DNA from: Bacteroidota bacterium
GTDB lineage: Bacteria; Bacteroidota; Bacteroidia; AKYH767-A; OLB10
Length of the DNA stretch: 47,897 nt
Assembly: GCA_025352785.1 (NCBI GenBank)
Contig: JANXSD010000052.1
Location: 1-47,897, forward strand
Direction of reading: 5' to 3'
A program made the translations under genes and the position numbers. Positions 8,537-17,625 of this stretch are shown one piece after another. The notes beneath the pieces are model-generated. The model was not told the origin of the DNA. It saw only the letters and a list, made by a program, of their open reading frames with translations, and made no database searches. The stretch's first letter is position 1. Each line of letters begins with the position of its first letter.

Positions 8537-9316
8537 TTATTGTATAAAATTGTAATTAAAAAAACTTTTTATTCGATCATCATCACTTTCAAATACATTT
8601 TCAAAGGTTCCAATCTTCAGAAATTTTCCTTCGAGTAACATCGCAACTCTATTCCCTGTTTTTTTAGCACATGTTAAATCATGTGTTATGATCACAGAGC
8701 TTGTGTTGTATTGCTGTTGTACTTCATTAATTAGGTCATTAATTTCACTACTTGTAATTGGATCCAATCCTGATGTAGGCTCATCATACAACATTATTTC
8801 TGGTTTTAAAATTAGGGTACGCGCTATTCCTATTCGTTTACGTTGTCCACCTGACAGATCTGATGGCATTTGATAAATTTTATCTCTTAATCCAACAGAT
8901 TCTAGCACTTCTTCTACTGCTTGATCTACTTCATTCTTACTAAGATTTTTGATATTCATTGTTAAAGGAAATGCTAAATTTTGATAAATATTCATGCTGT
9001 CATACAAAGCACTATTTTGAAAGGAAAATCCAATACGTAATCGAAGTGCATCCAACTCTTTTCCACTCAACGTTTCTACCTCTTTACCTAGCACCTCAAC
9101 AGTTCCTTTGTCAGGTTTCAGTAAACCAATTATTGTTTTTATGAGCACCGATTTTCCAGTTCCTGATTTTCCGAGTATTGCAATATTTTCACCTTTAAAA
9201 ACATTTAAATCTATGCCTTTTAATACTTCTAATTCACCAAATGATTTATAGAGATCTTTAATAATAATTACAGATTCAGATTTATTAATCGTATGTTGTG
9301 GTTTATAAATCTCCAT
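8537..9316 (-). CDS. mlaF: ABC transporter ATP-binding protein MlaF
   Basis: ATPase driving lipid transport by the MlaE permease. It carries Walker A GKSGTGKS, the Q-loop SFQNSALYDSM, signature LSGGQRKR, Walker B MLYDEPTSGLD and the H-loop ITHD. I chose the ATG at 9316 (protein beginning MEIYKPQ, 259 aa), which lies 4 nt after the mlaE stop. A TTG at 9346 would add 10 residues and overlap mlaE by 26 nt. Length and motifs are normal for the Mla subfamily. Confidence 0.92.
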   Translation of the reverse strand: MEIYKPQHTINKSESVIIIKDLYKSFGELEVLKGIDLNVFKGENIAILGKSGTGKSVLIKTIIGLLKPDKGTVEVLGKEVETLSGKELDALRLRIGFSFQNSALYDSMNIYQNLAFPLTMNIKNLSKNEVDQAVEEVLESVGLRDKIYQMPSDLSGGQRKRIGIARTLILKPEIMLYDEPTSGLDPITSSEINDLINEVQQQYNTSSVIITHDLTCAKKTGNRVAMLLEGKFLKIGTFENVFESDDDRIKSFFNYNFIQ

Positions 9317-9320
9317 CGCT

Positions 9321-10127
9321 TTAATAGTTTCTGAACCAATTTGCAATTTGAACTATAACTATTTCTTCAATAAAAACAAGAAACATAGATAGCACTACCG
9401 CTTGATTAGCCGCTCTACCAACACCACGGGTACCTTGTGTTGCATGAAAGCCTTTGTAGCATCCCACAATGCCGATGGTAAAGCCAAAGACAATGGATTT
9501 AATTACAGAGGAAAATAAATCTGTAAAAGTGATGGTTGAAAATGCGTTTTTATAAAAGTTGATAAAGCTTGTGGCTTCTTCAGAATGAACATTTACATAC
9601 GAACCCAACAATCCAACGAAACTACAATACAATGATAAAATTGGAATCATGATCATGGTTGCCCATACACGTGTAACAACTAAATATTTGAAGGGATTTA
9701 TTGCTGAAACTTCCATGGCATCAATTTGTTCTGTAACTTTCATCGAGCCCAGTTCTGCGCCAATACTCGATCCTACTTTTCCTGAACAAATGAGCGCAGT
9801 TACTAATGGACCTAATGCTTTTACGATGGCAATTCCAATTAGAGATGGCAGCCAAGATGTAGCACCAAAACTCTCCAAAGAAGGACGAGATTGCTTTGTA
9901 AAAACAACTCCAATAATAAATCCAGTAAGTGTGATTAGAGAAAGTGATTTTAATCCTACCTCAAAAGATTGATTAATGATTTCACGAAAGTGAAATGGAC
10001 GCGTTAAGGCTTGTTTGAAAAAAGTTATTGTGAATAAATATGCTTTGTTAATGTCACTAAAAAATTCATCAACCCCTTTTGAGAATAAATATTTCTTACT
10101 TGTATTAGGAGATCCACTCAATTGCAA
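9321..10127 (-). CDS. mlaE: MlaE-family ABC transporter permease
   Basis: Membrane permease of the Mla lipid transporter. The 268-aa product has the family core (about 55-265) with hydrophobic segments and the conserved stretches ALGPLVTALICSGKVGSSIG, ELGSMKVTEQIDAMEV and GVGRAANQAVV. No ATG exists near the front: an in-frame stop lies just upstream, and the first usable codon is TTG at 10127 (another TTG is at 10121). Initiation from TTG is therefore likely. First gene of the operon; a TGGCAC motif lies 63 nt upstream. Confidence 0.9.
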   Translation of the reverse strand: MQLSGSPNTSKKYLFSKGVDEFFSDINKAYLFTITFFKQALTRPFHFREIINQSFEVGLKSLSLITLTGFIIGVVFTKQSRPSLESFGATSWLPSLIGIAIVKALGPLVTALICSGKVGSSIGAELGSMKVTEQIDAMEVSAINPFKYLVVTRVWATMIMIPILSLYCSFVGLLGSYVNVHSEEATSFINFYKNAFSTITFTDLFSSVIKSIVFGFTIGIVGCYKGFHATQGTRGVGRAANQAVVLSMFLVFIEEIVIVQIANWFRNY

Positions 10128-10174
10128 ATTTTAATCGATTTATAAGGTGTAAATATTTACTGCTAGGAATATAT

Positions 10175-10190
10175 TTAAAAAGTTGTGCCA
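10175..10190 (-). promoter_or_regulatory. TGGCAY-N4-TTTTAR motif before mlaE
   Basis: The minus strand reads TGGCACAACTTTTTAA, 63 nt before the TTG start of mlaE. It matches the copy at 11603-11618 at 14 of 16 bases, and it lies back-to-back with the plus-strand copy at 10204-10219. Confidence 0.5.
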
Positions 10191-10203
10191 TCACGATTTT
10201 GTT

Positions 10204-10219
10204 TGGCATATAATTTTAG
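10204..10219 (+). promoter_or_regulatory. TGGCAY-N4-TTTTAR motif before the alpha/beta hydrolase
   Basis: TGGCATATAATTTTAG begins 41 nt before the ATG at 10245. Together with the minus-strand copy at 10175-10190 it forms a divergent pair with 13 bp between the TGCCA and TGGCA boxes. Confidence 0.5.
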
Positions 10220-10244
10220 TTTACGATAATAAAATAAAATTAAA

Positions 10245-11075
10245 ATGAAAAATTTAGCAATAACAAATGGAACAGAAGAAGTTACAATAGCCTATACTGA
10301 TTTTGGAGCAGGAGATCCTGTAATACTTATTTCCGGATGGCCTTTAAGTAAAGAAATGTGGGAGTACCAAATTGATACGATTGTAAATAATGGCTTTCGT
10401 GTGATTGCTTACGACAGACGTGGATTCGGACATTCATCTAAGCCTTGGGGTGTTTATGATTATGATACTCTTGCGAACGACCTACATGAACTTATTCTAC
10501 ATCTGCAACTTAAAAGGATTACACTTGTGGGGTTTAGTATGGGAGGCGGGGAAATTGTACGCTATTTCTCAAAATTCAATGGAGAGAATATTGCTAAAGT
10601 TGTTTTAATTTCTGCAATTACACCTTATATGTTAAAAACCGATTCAAACGAAAAGGGTGTTCCTCAGGAAGAATTTGATAAGATGCTTGCCGCCATTCAA
10701 ACCGATCGAATGGCATTCTTAGATGAGTTTGGTAAAGTGTTTTTCGGAGTGGAGACAGCAATTAATCCAATTAGTAACTCTTCTCTTGAATTTTATAAGC
10801 TTTTGGGTGGTATCGCTTCTCCAAAAGCAACTAAAGAATGTGCGATTGCCTTCTCTTCTACAGATTTTCGCGAAGAGATGAAAACGGTAACTGTGCCCAC
10901 ATTGATCATTCATGGTAAATTGGATCAAACAGTTCCTATTATAACAACGTCTGATGAATCTACAAAATTAATACCTGATAATACCTATATTATATATGAC
11001 GATGCAGCACATGGATTATGGTTTACTCACAGGGATAGACTTAATCGCGATTTATTAAAATTCCTGCAATCATAA
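10245..11075 (+). CDS. Alpha/beta hydrolase (non-heme chloroperoxidase-like esterase)
   Basis: A 276-aa cytoplasmic alpha/beta-fold hydrolase. The catalytic triad is Ser98 in GFSMGGGE, Asp227 in GKLDQTVP and His256 in DAAHGLW; the oxyanion region is LISGWPLS. The GWPLSKEMWE and YDRRGFGHSS motifs are typical of the arylesterase/non-heme chloroperoxidase (perhydrolase) branch, so an ester or peroxyacid substrate is likely. It diverges from the mla operon and shares its intergenic region, in which each gene has a TGGCAT/C motif. Confidence 0.9.
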   Translation: MKNLAITNGTEEVTIAYTDFGAGDPVILISGWPLSKEMWEYQIDTIVNNGFRVIAYDRRGFGHSSKPWGVYDYDTLANDLHELILHLQLKRITLVGFSMGGGEIVRYFSKFNGENIAKVVLISAITPYMLKTDSNEKGVPQEEFDKMLAAIQTDRMAFLDEFGKVFFGVETAINPISNSSLEFYKLLGGIASPKATKECAIAFSSTDFREEMKTVTVPTLIIHGKLDQTVPIITTSDESTKLIPDNTYIIYDDAAHGLWFTHRDRLNRDLLKFLQS

Positions 11076-11106
11076 AATCCATTTCAAATTTTATGATTAC
11101 GAAGTT

Positions 11107-11152
11107 TTAAAGGAAAGAGATGCTACCTATTAGCAGCATTTCTTTCCTTTAA
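11107..11152. terminator. Bidirectional hairpin terminator
   Basis: Arms 11107-11124 and 11135-11152 (TTAAAGGAAAGAGATGCT and its complement with one G-T mismatch) enclose a 10-nt loop. It lies between the convergent ends of the hydrolase (11075) and the 57-aa peptide gene (11209). Confidence 0.7.
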
Positions 11153-11208
11153 TAGTATAATTTTTGAAAAATTGTTTACAGACAATAATAAATTAAATAG
11201 CACTAATT

Positions 11209-11382
11209 TTATTTTACCCGTTTCTTTGCGACTATTCCTACAATAATAACTAATGCAGCAATAACAACAAATATTCCAAATCCCATCCCTACTTTAAAAA
11301 TTCCAGCAATAGCAGAACACGAACTCATAATGAGTAATATGGAGATGAAATTAAAAATGTTAATAAATCTTGAAATTTTCAT
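11209..11382 (-). CDS. 57-aa lipoprotein-like membrane peptide
   Basis: An N-terminal hydrophobic segment ends in MSSCSAIAGIFKVG, with Cys22 as a possible lipidation site. A second hydrophobic segment follows (GFGIFVVIAALVIIVGIVA) and then a basic tail (KKRVK). This is a recurrent tiny Bacteroidota protein of the SSCS..GGIFK type; I know no demonstrated function. It is second in a two-gene unit with the lmo0937-type peptide 33 bp upstream, and it ends before the bidirectional terminator. Probably envelope-stress related by context. Confidence 0.75.
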   Translation of the reverse strand: MKISRFINIFNFISILLIMSSCSAIAGIFKVGMGFGIFVVIAALVIIVGIVAKKRVK

Positions 11383-11415
11383 AGATGTTATCTTTTGTCA
11401 ATATAAAGGATATTC

Positions 11416-11574
11416 TTAAATAGGTTTATTCCCTTGAATAACTCTTAAAAGAATTGCAATTACTGCAATAACAAGTAGTAGGTGAATTAATCCACCACCA
11501 ACATGATATCCAACAAAACCAATAAGCCAACCAATTATTAGTATGACTGCGAGTACATAGAGTAAGTTTCCCAT
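11416..11574 (-). CDS. lmo0937-family membrane peptide (DUF5670-like)
   Basis: A 52-aa peptide with two membrane segments: MGNLLYVLAVILIIGWLIGF, then a short turn GYHVGGGLIH, then LLLVIAVIAILLRVIQG. The N-terminal helix, the GWLIGF motif and the short connecting turn are hallmarks of the lmo0937 family found in many stressed Bacteroidota and Firmicutes. Function is unknown. First gene of a two-peptide operon with a TGGCATG motif 44 nt upstream. Confidence 0.8.
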   Translation of the reverse strand: MGNLLYVLAVILIIGWLIGFVGYHVGGGLIHLLLVIAVIAILLRVIQGNKPI

Positions 11575-11602
11575 CGTATTTTTTTTATGTTTAATAGTAA
11601 TA

Positions 11603-11618
11603 TTAAAAAGTCATGCCA
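11603..11618 (-). promoter_or_regulatory. TGGCAY-N4-TTTTAR motif before the lmo0937-type gene
   Basis: The minus strand reads TGGCATGACTTTTTAA, 44 nt before the ATG at 11574. It is the closest match to the mlaE copy. In the remaining gap to 12026 I see no further feature on either strand. Confidence 0.5.
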
Positions 11619-12026
11619 CAACTATTTTTGATTAGGATGGAAAATAATGTTAGATTGAGCACCCTTACTTAGCGCATTTTTATCTGTAATAGCTCTTGCA
11701 TGATTTCATACATTTTTTTTGATGTTTAAACAATTCCAATTCCCGAATAATCTTCCGTTATATAATGTTTTTTAAAAACATCCCATAAATAACGCTAAAT
11801 CAAGCTCAAGCCAAATGCCTGCAAGAAGATATTCTACATTATGAGAATCTTAAGATAAATAATCTCTATTTATACCCCATAGACGATGGTACTATGTTAA
11901 AAAATAATTACTATTCAATAGTATTTAATGATAATCAAACATTGACGCGTTAATAATTTTATCGTGTTTGGAGATCAGTTTAAATTAGAAAAATTATATT
12001 GGAGAATTGTATAAATATTTTGGATA

Positions 12027-15000
12027 TTAGGCAGTAGGAAGATAGATATTGAATGTGGTACCTTTTCCTAGTTCACTTTTCACATCGATAACTCCATTGT
12101 GATTATCCACCACTTTTTTTACAATTGCCAAGCCAATGCCAGTTCCAGCGTATTCTTCTCTACGATGCAGTTTTTGAAATACTTCAAAGATTCTCGCTTC
12201 AAAATGCTGTTCGAAGCCAATTCCGTTATCAGTAATTGAAATGTGACAATATGTTAGGTCAGGTAATAATTCAGTGTTGTTAAGTTCGCTCCCCAATGAC
12301 AATTTAGAGGTAATTATAATGTGTGGTGGCTGTGTTGGTTTACTAAATTTAAGGGCATTACCTATAATGTTCTGTAGCAATTGACGAAACTGAAATGGAA
12401 TAATTTTGATATCACAAATTTCTATTTCTTCTATTGTTGCATGCTTTTCAATAATGGTGTCATGAAGTTCATTCTTTACTTCATTAATAATTCCACTCAA
12501 ATTGGCTATTTCAAATTTTCGTTCGCTTGTACTTATTCTGGAAAAGGTAAGTAAATCATCAATAAGAGTCTGCATTCTTGATGCAGCGGATTGAATGCGT
12601 TGGAAATAATCTTTACCTATTTCAGATAAAATTTCTTTTTCTAAAATCCGAGAAGAAAAGGTTTGGATTTTACGCAATGGTTCTTGCAAATCATGACTAG
12701 AAATAAAATTAAAAGATTCAAGCTCGTGATTTTTTTGCAAAAGCATCTCATTGGCCTCACTTAATTCTTTGGTTCTTAACAGTATTTTTTCTTCAAGTGT
12801 AATTGATAAATCTTTTTGAACTTGAAGATTTTTGTTTTTCGCTTTTACTTGCTCCGTTACCTCATAACCAAAAACTAAAATCGAATAAATATTTTTATTC
12901 TCATCGTACATGGGTTGATAACTAAAATTATAATATCCCACCTCGGGATCTAAATGTTCATCACGCGCCATTGTGATTGGTATATCAATTCCGATGTATG
13001 GAATACCTGTAGTGTAAACTTTGTCTAGTAATACATCAAACCCCTGACCCATTAACTCTGGAATTGCTTCAAATATTGGTTTCCCTTTTATTTTTCTTTT
13101 CCCAAATAATTGTTGATATTGAGGATTTACCAATTCATAAATATGCTGTGGGCCACGTAATGTACACACAAAACCTGGTGCTGTCATCAAAAGGTTTTCA
13201 ATCATATAAGCCTGCGCAATTTCTTTTTTATGAGCAATAATTTGTTGGGTAATATCAACTAAAATATTTATTGCTCCTATTCTTTCCCCCAATAAATTGT
13301 ATTCAGGTTGAGGATTTGCTAATACGTTTAAACGAATACCATCCGAACGTTCTATAATTATTTCTTGATTTGTAAACGAAATACCTTCTTTCAATGTTCT
13401 CGCCATTGGACTTTGACCTAATGGGATCGATGAGCCATCGGGATTATATACTTTAGTTGTACCAAACCATAAATCTTTATTTAATTCTGGCTTATGTCCC
13501 CATAATTTAACGGCAGCATTGTTATAAAATGTAATGCGTCCCTGCAAATCGCAGGAATATACTGCTGCTGGTAAATTTTTTACTAAATTTCTAAAATGGT
13601 CGTTACTTTTTTTAATAAAATCTTCGATTTTTTTTTCTTCTGTAATATCTTGAATGCCAAGTAAAATTAACTTTTTAGAATGTCCATCTCTTTTAATTTC
13701 CTGAGCATTTAATCGCATAATTCGTTCACCAATTGATTGAAATGTATGTGTAACTTCGTAGTCACGTATTTTACATTGTTCAGGAAGTATTTTTTCAAGC
13801 AAGATTCTTAACGCAGGAATATCCCATTGTTTATTTCCAATATCATAAATTAAATTACCTTCCGTTTCTTTTTCATTAACTTGAAATGTTTTATAAAATG
13901 CTCGATTTGCAGATTTGATTTGCAAATTTTTGTCTAAAACTATTAGTGGAGTATGAACTGTCTCAACAATTGCTTCTGAGTAATCACGTGAATCAGTCAC
14001 GAGTTCGTTCAAACTAATAATTTCATGATTAACAACTGTCAACTCTTCATTTGTGCTTTGTAATTCTTCTTTGTTTGTTTCTAGTTCTTCATTTAAACTT
14101 TGAAGTTCTTCACTGCCACTCAAAAGTTCTTCATTAGCACTTTGTAATTCTTCGTTAGCGGCTTCTTGTTCTTCCGTGATACTACGCATGTCTTCTCGAG
14201 CCTGATCCAATTCCTGCTCTAGTTGATGAATACGTAATTCCTTTTCATCTTTGTTATTTTTAGGGGAGACAGATTTCTTATTTGTGACTAACAATTCCAT
14301 ATCATTATAGGGTAGGCTATCATGAAAGAGAATTAAATAATAGGGCTCAATACTATTTGGTAATGGGATAGCTTCTATGGAGATGCTGTGTAAAGAACCA
14401 TTTACTTGAAGAGAAACATTATTCTTTAAAACTGTTTTTTTTTCTTTCTTAACTTTATGTAAAATATTTCGCAATTCAAATGCTAAACCATGTTTAGCCA
14501 TCTGCAATAAATTATGTGTTGGTTTACCCGGAAATTGTTCCAAATAATTTCCAGTCCCACCGCGAAAATGAACAATATCCATTAGCTCATTTACAACAAC
14601 ACCTGCAGGAGTATATTTACTGAGTAGAATTTCATCAGCAGACTTTTGAAAGTCAGAACGTATATTTTCGATCTTTGTAGTATTGTTGGTGTAATTTAAA
14701 TTTTGTTCAACTCTTTGACTGGCTACTTGGATAAGTCTATTGGGAGTGTCCTTTCGAGAAAATAATTTATCATTTTTAGAAGCAGAGGCAAAAAGCTCAG
14801 GAACACCACTTGTTGTTTCTGACTTACCTAGCAATAGAAATCCTTTGGGATTTAAAGAATAATGAAATGTTGTAAGTGCCTTTTTTTGTAAGTAAGGTTC
14901 CATATAAATTAGAACATTTCTACAACTAATTAAATCCATTTTTCCAAATGGAGGATCTTTTAAGAAATTGTGATTAGCAAAAACGCACATATCTCTAACT

Positions 15001-16178
15001 TGTTTGATTACTTGGTAGCTTCCATTTATAAGAGTAAAAAATTCGTTTAAACGCTGTGGAGAAATGGCCACCACTTCACTTTTGGAATAAATACCATTGC
15101 GCGCTTTTATAATAGCAGGTTCACTAATATCTGTTGCAAATATTTGGATTCTTTGGTTGTCTGCTAAATATTCTTTAAAACATATTGCAATGGAATATGC
15201 TTCTTCTCCAGTACTACATCCTACTACCCAAGCACGAATGGGCTCTCCAGCTATTTTGTTTTTTATTATCAATGGGAAAACTGTTTCACATAAATTTTCA
15301 AATGTTTTTATGTCGCGAAAAAAGTTGGTTACTGGTATAAGTAAATCTTGATATAAAAGATCCTGTTCTGATTTATTTTCTCTTAATAACTTAAGATATT
15401 CTTCCGCTCCTTCGTTTTTGTTTAGTACCATTCTCCTTAAAATTCTTCTACGGATGGTAGTTTGTTTGTAATAGGTGAAATCGGTACCTTTACGAATTCG
15501 GAGTAACGAAATTATTTGTTTGAATACTTCTTCGTCTTGTAACTCTACTTTTTGATTTCCATTATTAAATCCCAATATACTTTTGCTTACTTCAATAATT
15601 TTTTGAGGGATTTGCTCAGGTGATAAAATGAAATCAACAACTCCTGCTTCTACAGCGCTATGTGGCATTCCATCATAGGCTGCAGTTGATTCCTCTTGTG
15701 CAAACGTTATCCCACCATTATCTTTTATTGCTTTTAATCCTTTTGTTCCGTCTGACGCAGTTCCTGATAAAACTACACCAATTGCATACGATTGATGAAT
15801 TTCAGCTAATGATTTAAAAAATAAATCAATAGATAAGTTAAGTTTGTTTTTACCTTTTTCGGGACGCGGCATAAGTTGTAAAACTCCATCAGTGGCCACC
15901 ATCATTTTATTGCTTGGTATAACATAAATATGATTCGGTTCTACTTTAATCTCATCCGAAATTTCCAGAACTGGAATAGTAGTAACTTTTTGTAGAAGTT
16001 CAGGTAATAAACTTACATGACTTGGATCTAAATGTTGAACCAGAACATAGGCCATTCCAGAATCAACAGGAATAGCACTGAGTAATTTTTTAAAAGCATC
16101 TAGACCACCTGCAGAGGCTCCAATGCCAACAACTGGGAATAAATTTGTTGAAGGAATTAATGGGGTTATTTTCATCAT
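12027..16178 (-). CDS. CheB-CheR-PAS-histidine kinase hybrid
   Basis: A 1383-aa cytoplasmic signalling giant. Order: CheB methylesterase (about 14-198; GIGASAGG, HLDPSH, SGTASDGTKG), CheR methyltransferase (about 215-475; GCSTGEEAYSIA, FATDIS, SCRNVLIYM), a divergent PAS-like region (about 510-630), a coiled coil of repeated EELQS/NEEL units (about 645-720), three PAS domains (about 735-850, 860-980, 990-1110), HisKA with His near 1161 (SSHDLQEP) and HATPase (about 1260-1380; DNGIGF, GTGIGLAIVKK). There is no receiver. The family couples methylation-type adaptation enzymes to a kinase; the sensed signal is unknown. A receiver gene lies 62 bp upstream. Confidence 0.95.
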   Translation of the reverse strand: MMKITPLIPSTNLFPVVGIGASAGGLDAFKKLLSAIPVDSGMAYVLVQHLDPSHVSLLPELLQKVTTIPVLEISDEIKVEPNHIYVIPSNKMMVATDGVLQLMPRPEKGKNKLNLSIDLFFKSLAEIHQSYAIGVVLSGTASDGTKGLKAIKDNGGITFAQEESTAAYDGMPHSAVEAGVVDFILSPEQIPQKIIEVSKSILGFNNGNQKVELQDEEVFKQIISLLRIRKGTDFTYYKQTTIRRRILRRMVLNKNEGAEEYLKLLRENKSEQDLLYQDLLIPVTNFFRDIKTFENLCETVFPLIIKNKIAGEPIRAWVVGCSTGEEAYSIAICFKEYLADNQRIQIFATDISEPAIIKARNGIYSKSEVVAISPQRLNEFFTLINGSYQVIKQVRDMCVFANHNFLKDPPFGKMDLISCRNVLIYMEPYLQKKALTTFHYSLNPKGFLLLGKSETTSGVPELFASASKNDKLFSRKDTPNRLIQVASQRVEQNLNYTNNTTKIENIRSDFQKSADEILLSKYTPAGVVVNELMDIVHFRGGTGNYLEQFPGKPTHNLLQMAKHGLAFELRNILHKVKKEKKTVLKNNVSLQVNGSLHSISIEAIPLPNSIEPYYLILFHDSLPYNDMELLVTNKKSVSPKNNKDEKELRIHQLEQELDQAREDMRSITEEQEAANEELQSANEELLSGSEELQSLNEELETNKEELQSTNEELTVVNHEIISLNELVTDSRDYSEAIVETVHTPLIVLDKNLQIKSANRAFYKTFQVNEKETEGNLIYDIGNKQWDIPALRILLEKILPEQCKIRDYEVTHTFQSIGERIMRLNAQEIKRDGHSKKLILLGIQDITEEKKIEDFIKKSNDHFRNLVKNLPAAVYSCDLQGRITFYNNAAVKLWGHKPELNKDLWFGTTKVYNPDGSSIPLGQSPMARTLKEGISFTNQEIIIERSDGIRLNVLANPQPEYNLLGERIGAINILVDITQQIIAHKKEIAQAYMIENLLMTAPGFVCTLRGPQHIYELVNPQYQQLFGKRKIKGKPIFEAIPELMGQGFDVLLDKVYTTGIPYIGIDIPITMARDEHLDPEVGYYNFSYQPMYDENKNIYSILVFGYEVTEQVKAKNKNLQVQKDLSITLEEKILLRTKELSEANEMLLQKNHELESFNFISSHDLQEPLRKIQTFSSRILEKEILSEIGKDYFQRIQSAASRMQTLIDDLLTFSRISTSERKFEIANLSGIINEVKNELHDTIIEKHATIEEIEICDIKIIPFQFRQLLQNIIGNALKFSKPTQPPHIIITSKLSLGSELNNTELLPDLTYCHISITDNGIGFEQHFEARIFEVFQKLHRREEYAGTGIGLAIVKKVVDNHNGVIDVKSELGKGTTFNIYLPTA

Positions 16179-16240
16179 TGAGTATTTCTTAAATTTCCTC
16201 TTAGAACAAAATTTTCTTTCAGCGTTTTTGAAATATTTCC

Positions 16241-16636
16241 TTAAATTGTAAGCTTAACAACTTCATGAATCACTTTCTTTAATTCAGAAAACTCAGCTGG
16301 CTTCCGAATGTAATAACTAGCTCCATTTTTGTATAAAAGATTTACCATATTTTGTTCGTAAGAAGTAGAAAAAATAATTATAGGTAGTTGATCATACTTA
16401 CTTAGTAACTTTATTTCAATCAAACATTCAAATCCATTTTTACGTGGCATGTTTAAGTCAAGAAAAAGTATATCAGGTAAAATTGTTGCATTATTTAATG
16501 CATACATTAGTTGTTCTCCATCGTAAACATTAAGTATCTCAGCGGATACAGATAACTCTTGAACTGCATCCTTAAAAAGCATGCAATCATCTTTGTCGTT
16601 ATCAGCAAATAAAATCTTTAATATTCGCATATTCAT
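16241..16636 (-). CDS. Single-domain response regulator (Rcp1/CheY-like)
   Basis: A 131-aa receiver with no output domain. The acidic pair is in FADNDKDD, the phospho-acceptor Asp59 in LFLDLNMPRKNG, the Thr/Ser switch in IIIFSTS and the Lys in YYIRKPAE. It is encoded just upstream of the CheB-CheR kinase on the same strand, so it is the probable phosphoryl acceptor of that kinase. Confidence 0.92.
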   Translation of the reverse strand: MNMRILKILFADNDKDDCMLFKDAVQELSVSAEILNVYDGEQLMYALNNATILPDILFLDLNMPRKNGFECLIEIKLLSKYDQLPIIIFSTSYEQNMVNLLYKNGASYYIRKPAEFSELKKVIHEVVKLTI

Positions 16637-16719
16637 CTTATTTTAGCTATCTAGTGTGAAAGACTTCTCATGAAAAATTTGGCACACCATGTCAATGGTT
16701 TTATTTGATTAAACACACT

Positions 16720-16761
16720 TTTTAATTTTAGAATAAGTAATTACTTATTCTAAAATTAAAA
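16720..16761. repeat. 42-bp perfect palindrome
   Basis: Each 21-base arm (TTTTAATTTTAGAATAAGTAA and its exact complement, listed here only by its first arm of 16720-16740) meets the other with no loop. The centre, AATT, is between 16740 and 16741. It lies 84 bp upstream of the receiver gene start at 16636. Role unknown: a dimeric protein site, a cruciform, or a scar of an inserted element. Confidence 0.9.
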
Positions 16762-17049
16762 TCTAGAAATTATTTCAAATTCAAACACAAATTTTATTTT
16801 AGAAAGATCTAATCACCCTATCAATTAGTTAAATCTAGGCTAAAAGTAATCAAAAATGAGGATTAATTATTCCTAACTAAGAATTAAAGATTTTCTTTCA
16901 ATTTGGGTAATGAGTCCCAGAGTATATCGTCACCAAGAAAAAAATTAAATAGATGTTAAACAATTGATCTTAAACTACTCCTTGTTATAAATAGTGTCAT
17001 ATTATCACATACATCGTCCTATTTAAAAAAAATGTCACCCTTCTAAATC

Positions 17050-17190
17050 TTATTGAGCATTTTTAATGGAATCGTTCCATTGTGCTTGCCTTTTTTGTGT
17101 CAAATTAAATTCTTTACAAACCAGCATCTTACTATAATTAGAATTTGCAATTTCTTGTGCAATAGATAATTCGTAGTTAAATAATACGTT
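17050..17190 (-). pseudogene. Possible gene remnant, unidentified
   Basis: The minus strand encodes an open stretch of protein-like composition (NYELSIAQEIANSNYSKML, then VCKEFNLTQKRQAQWNDSI) ending in TAA at 17050-17052. An in-frame stop lies just upstream of the stretch and there is no ATG at its front. I do not recognise the family. It lies in a 989-bp gap that otherwise contains only the palindrome and the next remnant. Confidence 0.35.
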
Positions 17191-17388
17191 TTAAAGTTGG
17201 AAGTTGTTTTCAAATTTTTTAGGATAGAAAAATTATCAAAGTATGATAGTTTAAACCAAAGGTATAAATTACTTAGTCAATAAATACGAAATAATATTTT
17301 ATCGAGTCTATTTAAAAAAATCTTGGCAGAGCCTTGCTAACGAAACTATATTTTAAAAAAGTATTGGCAAAAAAACAAGACTTTTAAA

Positions 17389-17463
17389 TTAAGCAAGAGC
17401 GCTCGCATATACTATTCCAGATAACCCACCTGTAATAAATACTTTTTTTTTAGGTTTTTTCAT
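17389..17463 (-). pseudogene. N-terminal remnant of a short-chain dehydrogenase
   Basis: The ATG at 17463 opens a 24-codon frame with a lysine-rich start followed by VFITGGLSGIVYASALA and then TAA. VFITGG.SGI is the Rossmann nucleotide-binding start of SDR enzymes (TGxxxGIG); the last Gly is Val here and the rest of the enzyme is missing. No continuation is recognisable downstream in any frame. It looks like the stub of a lost oxidoreductase gene. Confidence 0.55.
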
Positions 17464-17625
17464 GTTTACATTTGTTTTATATTGCGAAATAAACGGAAGA
17501 CGTTTTAACATCTTCCGTTATGGAATTATATTAATTTGCTAATTTTTAGTTATCAAATCAATGCAGATAAGAGTAATAACTTCAAGATACTTATCTGAAA
17601 TCTATTGAAGTTTAATTTTTTCTCT

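Noticed and set aside
9649-9972. 107-aa plus-strand frame opposite mlaE
   Set aside because: It is antisense to a well-conserved permease gene and has no protein family features or start signals.
11640-12026. Short minus-strand frames in the gap before the CheB-CheR kinase end
   Set aside because: The longest protein-like piece is about 14 codons; no start, no family resemblance and no support from context.
17323-17342. TTGGCAGAGCCTTGCT, a sigma-54-like -24/-12 sequence on the plus strand
   Set aside because: The GG-to-GC spacing is one base short, and no plus-strand gene follows within 1 kb.
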